Source of the DNA: JAICLK01 sp036489905
Lineage (GTDB): Bacteria; Patescibacteriota; Saccharimonadia; Saccharimonadales; UBA4665
Direction: 5' to 3'
Assembly: GCA_036489905.1 (NCBI GenBank)
Contig: DASXEX010000026.1
Coordinates: 1 to 16,891, forward strand
DNA length: 16,891 bases
Shown: one piece after another, positions 1 to 6,022 of the stretch
Layout of the letters: each line of letters begins with the position of its first letter
Position numbering within the stretch: position 1 is the first letter of the stretch
Notes under the pieces: generated by a model
What the model saw: the letters and a program-made list of their open reading frames with translations, nothing else
What the model was told of the DNA's origin: nothing
Databases searched by the model: none
Made by a program: the position numbers and the translations under genes

Positions 1-141
1 ACGCATGGGTATGACGAAATTAACTTTGCTGCCTTTGCCATGCTGGGCAAACAGTTTTCACCGAGGATAAAGAACGTTAAAAGCCAGTGGCTGTATAAGA
101 TCAATGCGAGTAAAAGCTATGGTAGTTTGGACGCCTTGCTA
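1..141 (+). pseudogene. tnpA: Tn3-family transposase, catalytic-region fragment
   Basis: The reading frame starting at base 1 is open from the window edge and begins THGYDEINFAAFAMLG, followed by FSPRI and a LYKI-like motif. This is the conserved stretch after the second catalytic Asp in Tn3-family (DDE) transposases, which typically reads (S/T)DTHGYT...FA...LG..F.PRI....L(Y). Recognisable similarity runs to about residue 47 (SYGSLDALL). After that the frame enters DNA that is the antisense of the transposase N-terminus and stops at 208-210. The gene is therefore broken: the window edge cuts its 5' side and a rearrangement at about 132-141 removes its 3' side. Family assignment is from motif memory, not a search, but the match is distinctive. 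Confidence 0.8.
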
Positions 142-547
142 TTGATGGTCGCCATGTACTGCGCTTTCTCGTGCAGCTTTTGCTTCCACTCCGACGAACA
201 TGCCTGGTAATCCAGGAGTTTTAGGATCGCTGCTTGCTGCACTAATCGTGTAGGCTTAGAAATTACGAGATTAGACGGTGTATTTTGATTAGGAAAGTGG
301 GCACGCAAAATATACGCCACATCATCGTTTACTATCTCTATGTCGAACACGAAAAACATCTTCCGAGCCTTGAAGTAGCCCAGCTGCAAGATGAAAAACA
401 GTTTCGCGCTCAAGGTACGGTACTCCTGCACCGTCTGCTTCTCGGCCGGACTGAGTACAAAGTACGCTGCTCGTTCCTCTTCAACCAATTGCGGAGATCA
501 TAAATCGCTTGGAGCTCTTTGGGAGTTAGGATGGTCAATCGTGCCAT
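132..547 (-). pseudogene. tnpA: Tn3-family transposase, N-terminal (DUF4158) fragment, frameshifted
   Basis: Reading leftward from ATG at 547, the protein begins MARLTILTPKELQAIYDL. It continues, one base out of phase, as PQLVEEERAAYFVLSP, then FFILQLGYFKARKMFFVF, SKPTRL and EKAQYMATINSK. This is the DUF4158 N-terminal DNA-binding domain of Tn3-family transposases. The codon for the last L of YDL (CTC, 496-494) and the codon for the next P (CCG, 494-492) share base 494, so one base is missing from the minus-strand run CTC(C)CG. After about position 132 the homology ends, and a stop follows at 119-117. The central part of a roughly 1000-residue transposase is absent, so the gene cannot make an active enzyme. 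It lies divergent from the resolvase, the usual Tn3 tnpA/tnpR layout. Confidence 0.85.
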
Positions 548-554
548 ATTTGGG

Positions 555-656
555 TTTCGCCTGAGCCGTGTACCTTATTGGAAAAACGAACGTATATATA
601 CAGCTTTATAGTAGACGAAAAACATTGCTATTGTTATAACTTTTCTTATACACTAA
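555..656. promoter_or_regulatory. Probable Tn3 res (resolution) site and divergent promoter region
   Basis: This A+T-rich gap lies between the divergent transposase and resolvase genes, the standard place for the three-part res site of Tn3-type elements. At 591-617 there is an imperfect inverted repeat: CGTATATATA on the left, and a right arm that reads CGTCTACTATA on the opposite strand. Its roughly 27-bp length matches a resolvase dimer site such as subsite I. A perfect 8-bp palindrome GTTATAAC lies at 633-640 and could belong to subsite II or III. A -10-like TACACT at 649-654 could serve the resolvase. The location is strong evidence; the subsite assignments are inference. Confidence 0.5.
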
Positions 657-665
657 GTGACGATT

Positions 666-1295
666 ATGACCATTTCATCGAATATGCCTAAGACGACCGC
701 TTATTTGCGAGTTTCGACCATTGACCAAGACATTGAAAAGAACAAGGCAGATATCCTGAAGTTTGCCAACTCATTGGAACTTGGGCATGTGCACTTTGTT
801 GAAGAAAAGGTGTCCGGCAAAGTTTCCTGGCGCAAGCGCAAGATCGCCGACATTCTGGATAATGCCCAACCCGGCGACACTATTATTGTCAGCGAGTTGT
901 CCCGGTTAGGCCGAAGCATGCTGGAGTGCATGGAGATATTGTCCATCGCTGCACAAAAAGGAGTGAACGTTTATGCGATAAAGGGTAACTGGCGGCTCGA
1001 CTCCAGCATCCAGAGTAAAATTATTGCCATGGCATTTGCGATGGCCTCAGAGATTGAGCGTGATCTGATTTCCAAGCGCACCAAGGAAGCACTGGTAGCC
1101 CGGAAAGCTAGCGGCATGAAGCTCGGCAGACCGAAGGGTGTTGGTAAGAGTAAGCTCGATCGGTATAGGCCGGAGATAGAGGCCATGATGAGCAACGGAT
1201 CAACACAGACGTTTATAGCGAAGCGGTACGGGACGACTGAGGCGAACTTGCATCACTGGTTGAAGATGCGGGGACTGGGGAGAGTGAGAGCTTAG
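666..1295 (+). CDS. tnpR: Serine resolvase of the Tn3-family element
   Basis: This is a small serine site-specific recombinase, expected to resolve transposon cointegrates at the adjacent res site and to repress its own promoter. From this start it has 209 residues. The catalytic Ser is residue 17 in AYLRVSTIDQ; the arginine motif ELSRLGRS supplies Arg80 and Arg83. The long E helix contains AMASEIERDLISKRTKEAL. A GRPKG hinge leads to a C-terminal helix-turn-helix ending FIAKRYGTTEANLHHWL. The order is resolvase catalytic domain, E helix, then HTH DNA-binding domain, with no large-serine-recombinase extension. No Shine-Dalgarno marks the start. GTG at 657 and ATG at 684 are in frame; 684 would put the catalytic Ser at residue 11, closest to Tn3/gamma-delta. 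The frame is intact, so it may still be active although the transposase is destroyed. Confidence 0.9.
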   Translation: MTISSNMPKTTAYLRVSTIDQDIEKNKADILKFANSLELGHVHFVEEKVSGKVSWRKRKIADILDNAQPGDTIIVSELSRLGRSMLECMEILSIAAQKGVNVYAIKGNWRLDSSIQSKIIAMAFAMASEIERDLISKRTKEALVARKASGMKLGRPKGVGKSKLDRYRPEIEAMMSNGSTQTFIAKRYGTTEANLHHWLKMRGLGRVRA

Positions 1296-1304
1296 AATGC
1301 CAAT

Positions 1305-1333
1305 TTGTACACTCATGTTAACAGTTGTATAAT
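1305..1333 (+). promoter_or_regulatory. Sigma-70-type promoter of the sigma-like gene
   Basis: A perfect -10 TATAAT (1328-1333) lies 17 bp from a weak -35 TTGTAC (1305-1310), in the short gap after the resolvase. The predicted transcript starts near 1340, which puts the translation start at ATG 1355 rather than the in-frame TTG at 1325. The spacer contains the palindrome TGTTAACA at about 1316-1323, a possible operator. Confidence 0.6.
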
Positions 1334-1354
1334 AGCATCTCTAACATTAGTGAC

Positions 1355-2689
1355 ATGAGTATTGCGTTAACAGGGGCGTTAGACCCCCAAGAGCACATCC
1401 CACCGCTTGAGCATCTCGCAGGCGAAATAGTTGTTGACGGCCTTGCGCATTTTCTGCAGGCGTCCAAGCAGTATGCCGAATTAGGTGGAACTTCGGAAGC
1501 AGTTGAGAGTTACTTCGATAATATGGCTGCAGCTCGTCGCGTTCTCGGCGATGACGAATCAAGTGTCGACCGTGAGTCGGCGACATTGATGGAGCAATCA
1601 GCTCGCGAAGGTATTGTGAAGTACTACCTGCTTCACACAACGTATAAGGCATACCGAGTCTGGGATAGGGGGCAACGGCGAGGACACGACCTGTCCCTTG
1701 ACGACCTTATTCAATCTTCATGCGTAGGGCTACTAGACGCTGTAGACCACTACGCTGACTCGCCCAAGGAAGACCGTAAAGGATTTACGGCATATGCTGA
1801 TGTGTACGTAAATAGTGCGATTCACGATGAGCGATTGTACCAGCTCCTCAGAAAGCGAATCGCGGGAGGTCAGACCCGCCAGCAACTCCGCGAATATTGG
1901 AAAGCGCAAAATGCAATAGAACAAGAGCAACAGGGGTCTGCTTCACTACGGCAAATAGCAGGCTTCATGCAGTTAGAGGTTTCAGAGGTTATGGATCTAG
2001 CAAGTTTCAGTGGTGTTGATACTACGTTTAGTGACATAGTAGCCATGCAAGACGGTAGCGGTGACGGGGAATTTCTTGATCGATTCCTGCATGGTCATAG
2101 CGTAGAGCCAGTCGTAGCGTCACCAGCTCAACGTGCCTCCTTAGGGAAGGTTGCCTCACAAGCGTTGTTAGAACGGTCGCTCGAACTTCTTACCCTAGGG
2201 CAACAGGACGTCATTGTCCATAAGTATGGTCTTGACGGTGGGCCTGAGATGTCAACTAAAGATATTGCTCAGAACTATGGATGGACGGTTCGCACCGCAC
2301 AGAATATGGTAACGTTGGCCATGACAGGATTGAAACAAATCATGCCCTCCTTAGCATCAAAGCAACTCGACCTGGCATCTTGGGCGACTGCACACCCAAA
2401 CCGGAAAAATGCACTCACATTCCTCGCATCCATAGGAGTAGATATCCCTGATGATATGCCACTCTCTGAGGTTCGTGAACTAGCTCGTACTAAGGTAGAA
2501 CAAGCTGACTTAGCAGATAGAGACAAAGCAGTGACGATTGGCTTGTACGGATTGGGTGCCGAACGCGCAAAGGCTGCCAGCGAAGTAGCTCACGATCACG
2601 GTTTGAAAGGTAGTAGTTCAGCTAGCACCGTTGGTAAAAGAGTCGTGAGCTACTTAGCCTCGAAGATCCTCATCGAACATTTCTCCTGA
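1355..2689 (+). CDS. Divergent sigma-70-like protein with an apparent second region-4 domain
   Basis: This 444-residue protein is read as a sigma-70-family initiation factor or derived regulator. Residues 90-165 resemble region 2: LSLDDLIQSSCVGLLDAVDHY parallels the DLIQEGNIGLMRAVDKFD core, and KGFTAYADVYVNSAI parallels FSTYATWWIRQAI, with the melting Trp pair replaced by Val-Tyr. Residues 197-245 resemble region 3 (LRQIAGFMQLEVSEVMDL, then a DGEFLDRFL segment). Residues 270-330 resemble region 4, with HKYGLDGG, STKDIAQNYG and a recognition-helix-like TVRTAQNM. Residues 388-438 repeat that plan (DKAVTIGLYGL, ASEVAHDHG, SASTVGKRV), suggesting a duplicated region 4. The first 80 residues are acidic and unassigned. 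It stands alone downstream of the resolvase and could be transposon cargo or a resident of the accessory region. The start is set by the promoter at 1305-1333; there is no Shine-Dalgarno. It could instead be a sigma-derived regulator that has lost initiation ability. Confidence 0.7.
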   Translation: MSIALTGALDPQEHIPPLEHLAGEIVVDGLAHFLQASKQYAELGGTSEAVESYFDNMAAARRVLGDDESSVDRESATLMEQSAREGIVKYYLLHTTYKAYRVWDRGQRRGHDLSLDDLIQSSCVGLLDAVDHYADSPKEDRKGFTAYADVYVNSAIHDERLYQLLRKRIAGGQTRQQLREYWKAQNAIEQEQQGSASLRQIAGFMQLEVSEVMDLASFSGVDTTFSDIVAMQDGSGDGEFLDRFLHGHSVEPVVASPAQRASLGKVASQALLERSLELLTLGQQDVIVHKYGLDGGPEMSTKDIAQNYGWTVRTAQNMVTLAMTGLKQIMPSLASKQLDLASWATAHPNRKNALTFLASIGVDIPDDMPLSEVRELARTKVEQADLADRDKAVTIGLYGLGAERAKAASEVAHDHGLKGSSSASTVGKRVVSYLASKILIEHFS

Positions 2690-2787
2690 ATGTCATGACC
2701 TGACCTAAAAGATTTCGGAATGAATTACGCAAGAGTAACAGCCGATGCCTCGGCAACGCTAATTCTGAGCAGACTGCTAGAGCAAGT

Positions 2788-4395
2788 TTAGCCCACGACG
2801 CGGTAGACTTCGTCGAGAGTGGATTCGCCGGCGATGACTTTCAGGATGCCGTCTTGGAGCATGGTGCGCATGCCGCTTTGCACAGCAGCGGCTTCGATGG
2901 CTTGCGTCGAAAGTACGGCTTTGGGCGTCTCGAGCAGTTTGCGGATTTCGCCGGTCATCAGGAATTGTTCGCGGATTGGAACCTGACCTTTGTAGCCGTA
3001 CGGATTTTCGGGCGAGCTGCCGGGTTTGTAGAGTTGCAGACCTTCGAGATTCGGGCGTTCAATATTTTGTGGTAGGCTATCAACAACCTCGCGAAGTTTG
3101 GCAAGCGCGGCTTCGTCCGGTTGATAGGGCTGCTTCGTCGTACTATCAAGTTTGCGCACCAAACGCTGCGCCATAACGAGTCGGATACTTGAAACGAACA
3201 GCGGGTTTTGACCGATGACGTCAGCCAGGCGTGTCAGTGCAGCCGCGGCGTTGTTGGCGTGGAACGTGCACAGCACCAAGTGGCCGGTCAGCGCCGCTTG
3301 CAGCGCCGTGCGTGCCGTGTCGTTGTCGCGAATCTCGCCGACCATCACAATGTCTGGGTCGAGCCTGAGTACGGCGCGGAGCTTGGCGGCGAAACTGTCG
3401 TCATTACCTTTTTCACTCGAGCGCACTGAAATTTGCGTGATGCCGGGGAATTGAAATTCGACCGGATCTTCAATGGTAATAATCTTCCGCTCTTCGGTGT
3501 TTAGCGTATTGAGCATGGAATACAACGTCGTCGTTTTGCCGGATCCGGTCGGGCCGACGACCATCGCCAGACCGCTTGGTTTGGCGATAATGTCATCGAC
3601 GATCGCCCGTTCCTGCGGCGATAGCTCGAGTTTATCGAGCGTGTACATGCCCGCTTCCATATTGAACAAACGCATCACCACGTCCATGCCGTTGATGGTC
3701 GGCACGGTTTCGAGCCGGATGTTCACGTCGACCGCTTCGCCGGTCGCCATGCGTACGCGCTCGGCAATATGACCCTGCTGCGCTTCGTCGGTTGAGGTCG
3801 ACACGTTGCCGGCACTGGCAATAGCCGAGATCAAAATGTGATATTTCTCAAAAGTAAGATGTGCAACCGCGTGCAGCACGCCGTCAATCCGAAATCGGAT
3901 TCGCACATAGTCAGGCAGCGTCTCGAGATGAATGTCCGAGGCGTTCAAACGGTGCGCTTGGCTGACCAAGTATGCCAGCATGTCGTCGGCGCGCACTTGT
4001 TCGAGCACGGCCGAGACGTTTTGGACGAGCTCCTGCGTGCCGGCAGTGTTGACCGCAATGTCTCGATACACTACCTGTTTTGGCGGATCGTACAGCCGCA
4101 TGTACTCACGGTAACCGGCATCGGATATGAGCGTGAACGCCACTCGTTGGTCTTGAAAACGCTGCTGCAAACCGTTCATCGTCTGCTGCGATGTTGTAGT
4201 CGTTACACCAAACAGGATATTGTTTTTGTCGGCTTGCACCGGAATTACGCGCAATCGGTACAGCTCGTCCTTGCCCAAAACAGTCTTGTACAGCGGCTTG
4301 TTGGCAATCTGGGACGTATCTACATACGCCATGTTGAGCAGCCGCGCCCGCCGCTGCGTCGCCTGCTCTTCATCCAACCGCGCATCTTGTGACAT
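2788..4395 (-). CDS. pilB: PilB/GspE-type secretion ATPase (type IV pilus assembly)
   Basis: This hexameric cytoplasmic ATPase should power pilin polymerisation in type IV pili or a related secretion system at the inner membrane. It has 535 residues. Residues 1-110 form a degenerate N-terminal (MshEN-like) region. The N2 domain follows (AHRLNASDIHLETLPDYVRI). Motifs are Walker A GPTGSGKT (281-288), Asp box ITIEDPVE (306-313), Walker B DPDIVMVGEIRD (346-357) and His box CTFHANNA (376-383). The region after MAQRLVRKL (from 417), where PilB/GspE proteins usually carry two CxxC pairs binding zinc, has no cysteine; the only Cys is in the His box. No pilin, PilC or PilT gene is adjacent. It diverges from the RNA methyltransferase gene with 59 bp between starts, and a -10 box lies 6 nt before the ATG, implying a leaderless mRNA. 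PilB versus GspE cannot be decided here. Confidence 0.92.
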   Translation of the reverse strand: MSQDARLDEEQATQRRARLLNMAYVDTSQIANKPLYKTVLGKDELYRLRVIPVQADKNNILFGVTTTTSQQTMNGLQQRFQDQRVAFTLISDAGYREYMRLYDPPKQVVYRDIAVNTAGTQELVQNVSAVLEQVRADDMLAYLVSQAHRLNASDIHLETLPDYVRIRFRIDGVLHAVAHLTFEKYHILISAIASAGNVSTSTDEAQQGHIAERVRMATGEAVDVNIRLETVPTINGMDVVMRLFNMEAGMYTLDKLELSPQERAIVDDIIAKPSGLAMVVGPTGSGKTTTLYSMLNTLNTEERKIITIEDPVEFQFPGITQISVRSSEKGNDDSFAAKLRAVLRLDPDIVMVGEIRDNDTARTALQAALTGHLVLCTFHANNAAAALTRLADVIGQNPLFVSSIRLVMAQRLVRKLDSTTKQPYQPDEAALAKLREVVDSLPQNIERPNLEGLQLYKPGSSPENPYGYKGQVPIREQFLMTGEIRKLLETPKAVLSTQAIEAAAVQSGMRTMLQDGILKVIAGESTLDEVYRVVG

Positions 4396-4401
4396 GCCAC
4401 C

Positions 4402-4410
4402 AGTATACCA
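4402..4410 (-). promoter_or_regulatory. Extended -10 promoter of the PilB/GspE-type gene
   Basis: On the minus strand this reads TGGTATACT, an extended -10 (TGnTATACT). The box ends 6 nt before the ATG at 4395, so transcription should begin at or next to the start codon. No -35 is evident and no Shine-Dalgarno fits. Confidence 0.6.
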
Positions 4411-4441
4411 TGAGCGTTATGCCTGCCAGGCTCTTGCGGCG

Positions 4442-4447
4442 TATAGT
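4442..4447 (+). promoter_or_regulatory. -10 box of the SpoU-family methyltransferase gene
   Basis: TATAGT ends 7 nt before ATG 4455, predicting a leaderless or near-leaderless transcript. No convincing -35 was seen. It lies back to back with the oppositely oriented -10 at 4402-4410. Confidence 0.5.
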
Positions 4448-4454
4448 TGGTGGC

Positions 4455-4952
4455 ATGCGGCAAATCGTTTTGATCGCTCACAACCTACGGAGTTGCCACA
4501 ACGTCGGGTCGCTACTCAGAACGGCCGAGGGCTTAGGCGTGGAAAAGGTTTATTTGACCGGCTACACGCCGTATCCGCTTGAGAAAAGTGATTCGCGTTT
4601 GCCGCATCTCGCAGAAAAAATGGCAAAGCAAATTCACAAAACCGCGCTGGGCACCGAGAATTTTGTGCCGTGGCAGCATCTAGAAAGCATCGACAAAATT
4701 TTTGCCGAACTGAAAATTAGCGGTTTCATGATTGCCGCGGTCGAGCAAGCAAAAAATTCCGTCAAGTTGCCAAACCTCAAACCGCCAGATAAAATCGCGC
4801 TACTTGTCGGCCGCGAAGTCGAAGGCATCGAGCCGGAAATTCTTGCCGCTTGCGACATGACTTTAGAAATCCCCATGCTTGGCCAAAAAGAATCATTCAA
4901 TGTCGTCCAAGCCGCCGCCATGGCACTCTACCACTGCCGCTTCCCTGTTTGA
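4455..4952 (+). CDS. SpoU/TrmH-family RNA 2'-O-methyltransferase
   Basis: This SPOUT-class enzyme should transfer methyl from S-adenosylmethionine to a ribose 2'-OH in tRNA or rRNA. It has 165 residues, a single catalytic domain without an N-terminal RNA-binding extension. Motif 1 is NLRSCHNVGSLLRTAEGLG (10-28), with Asn16 and the key Arg22. Motif 2 is ALLVGREVEGIEPEIL (115-130). Motif 3 is EIPMLGQKESFNVVQAAA (138-155), which forms the trefoil-knot cofactor site. Family members usually have SLN in motif 3; here it is SFN (Phe148). ATG 4455 is chosen because it begins directly at the SpoU domain and has a -10 box 7 nt upstream; an in-frame ATG at 4389 would overlap the divergent gene. The exact RNA target cannot be told from the sequence. 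The CAP-domain gene starts 41 nt downstream with its own promoter. Confidence 0.9.
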   Translation: MRQIVLIAHNLRSCHNVGSLLRTAEGLGVEKVYLTGYTPYPLEKSDSRLPHLAEKMAKQIHKTALGTENFVPWQHLESIDKIFAELKISGFMIAAVEQAKNSVKLPNLKPPDKIALLVGREVEGIEPEILAACDMTLEIPMLGQKESFNVVQAAAMALYHCRFPV

Positions 4953-4960
4953 CGCGCATA

Positions 4961-4969
4961 TGCTACACT
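4961..4969 (+). promoter_or_regulatory. Extended -10 promoter of the CAP-domain gene
   Basis: TGCTACACT matches an extended -10 (TGnTACACT) with no clear -35. It would give a leader of roughly 17 nt before ATG 4994. Confidence 0.5.
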
Positions 4970-4993
4970 TTACGTGTAACAAGAAATACAAAA

Positions 4994-5929
4994 ATGGTTC
5001 TTGCAGCAAAACCAAAACGGCACGCCGGCATCCAGCATAAAAAGCGCAGCGGGCAACATCACAAACAGGGCAAGCACTACGCCAGTCCGTACTGGCCGTA
5101 TTTGCCGCTGCTGCTGATTGTCGGGCTGGGACTAGTTTTTAATGGCGTCTGGAGCGGTCGAGCGCACGGCGTGCTCGGTGATGCAACGAGTATGAGTGCG
5201 ACCGAATTGCTGGCCGACACCAATGTCCAGCGCACCGACGATCACGAAGCAGCATTAAACTTGAACAGCCGACTTACCGGGGCCGCGCAGGCCAAGGCGA
5301 ACGACATGGTCGCGCGCAACTACTGGTCGCACAACACGCCAGATGGCAAAACGCCGTGGACATTTATCACCGCAGCGCATTACAACTATCAAGCGGCGGG
5401 CGAAAATCTGGCTTATGGTTTTCAGAATAGCGGTAGCGTCATAAATGGTTGGATGAACAGCGTTGAGCACCGCGCAAATATTCTCGACAAAAACTATCAG
5501 GATGTCGGCTTCGGCATTGTCAACTCACCAAATTATCAAAACTCGGGGCCAGAGACACTCGTGGTTGCGATGTACGCCGAGCCGGGCGGAACAATGACGA
5601 GCGCTGTGTCGACGTCCGGTTCCGGCAGTACCGTTTCGTTCGCAGCTACCCATAGCGCGGCCGCGGTTCCGCAGCCGACACCGGCAGCCGTGCGTGTCGC
5701 ACGCGTGCAAGACCTGCCGGCCGGCAACGCAGCGTGGAGTTTGTTTATCGTTTCTACTCTCGGCGCCGTGGCACTGATGTGGTTCGCACTACGCCACGCA
5801 CTCGCCTGGAAACGCGTCGTTGTCCATAGCGAAGAATTCATTATTCGCCATCGCTTCCTCGATATACTCATCGTTAGCGTCGCAACCCTCGGTTTCATCC
5901 TCACTCGCACGGCGGGCATGATTCATTAA
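4994..5929 (+). CDS. Membrane-anchored CAP (SCP-like) domain protein
   Basis: This is a 311-residue envelope protein. Residues 1-30 are very basic and cytoplasmic-looking (KPKRH, HKKRSGQHHKQGKH). A hydrophobic segment at 34-53 (PYLPLLLIVGLGLVFNGVW) is a signal anchor. The CAP/SCP domain spans about 70-197, with ARNYWSHNTPDGKTPW, AGENLAYGF and VEHRANILDKNYQDVGFGIV. Candidate CAP-cavity residues are His113, Glu137, Glu158 and His159. A Ser/Ala/Pro-rich linker (198-235) leads to two more hydrophobic segments at about 246-266 and 288-306. CAP domains have varied roles (lipid or peptide binding, proteolysis in some), so the substrate is unknown. The domain is probably outside the membrane on a three-pass protein. 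ATG 4994 is chosen because longer in-frame starts lie inside the methyltransferase gene. It converges on dnaE with a palindrome between. Confidence 0.88.
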   Translation: MVLAAKPKRHAGIQHKKRSGQHHKQGKHYASPYWPYLPLLLIVGLGLVFNGVWSGRAHGVLGDATSMSATELLADTNVQRTDDHEAALNLNSRLTGAAQAKANDMVARNYWSHNTPDGKTPWTFITAAHYNYQAAGENLAYGFQNSGSVINGWMNSVEHRANILDKNYQDVGFGIVNSPNYQNSGPETLVVAMYAEPGGTMTSAVSTSGSGSTVSFAATHSAAAVPQPTPAAVRVARVQDLPAGNAAWSLFIVSTLGAVALMWFALRHALAWKRVVVHSEEFIIRHRFLDILIVSVATLGFILTRTAGMIH

Positions 5930-5954
5930 ACCTAGCCCCAAAACATCCCGCTCT

Positions 5955-6004
5955 CGTCATTCCCGCGAAGGCCTGCCCGTCCGGTAGGTAGGCTGGGAAT
6001 GACG
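5955..6004. repeat. Nested palindrome between convergent genes; possible shared terminator
   Basis: CGTCATTCCC (5955-5964) and GGGAATGACG (5995-6004) form a perfect 10-bp outer stem. Inside it GCCTGCC pairs with GGTAGGC, with one G-T wobble, as an inner stem. The TCATTCCCGCG core resembles small palindromic repeats dispersed in many bacterial genomes. It lies in the 93-bp gap between the CAP gene and dnaE, which converge, so the hairpin could end both transcripts. Neither side has a long T run, so an intrinsic terminator role is uncertain. Confidence 0.65.
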
Positions 6005-6022
6005 GGTTTTCGGAAGTCAGAT

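Noticed and set aside
285..503. A 72-codon + strand frame in the transposase region
   Set aside because: It is the antisense shadow of the DUF4158 fragment, whose protein similarity is clear on the - strand.
2741..2754. Small hairpin GCCGA-TGCC-TCGGC between the sigma-like gene and the PilB-type gene
   Set aside because: The stem is only 5 bp and no T-rich tract follows on either strand, so it is not supported as a terminator. The 98-bp gap otherwise shows nothing clear.
2690..2787. Search for the outer terminal inverted repeat of the Tn3 element
   Set aside because: No GGGG...TAAG-type 38-bp terminus could be recognised here or around 1296-1354, so the right boundary of the transposon is left unassigned.
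4850..4993. N-terminal extension of the CAP protein starting inside spoU
   Set aside because: It would overlap the conserved end of the methyltransferase gene by about 100 bases; the extended -10 at 4961-4969 lies inside it, and ATG 4994 directly precedes a normal basic plus signal-anchor start.
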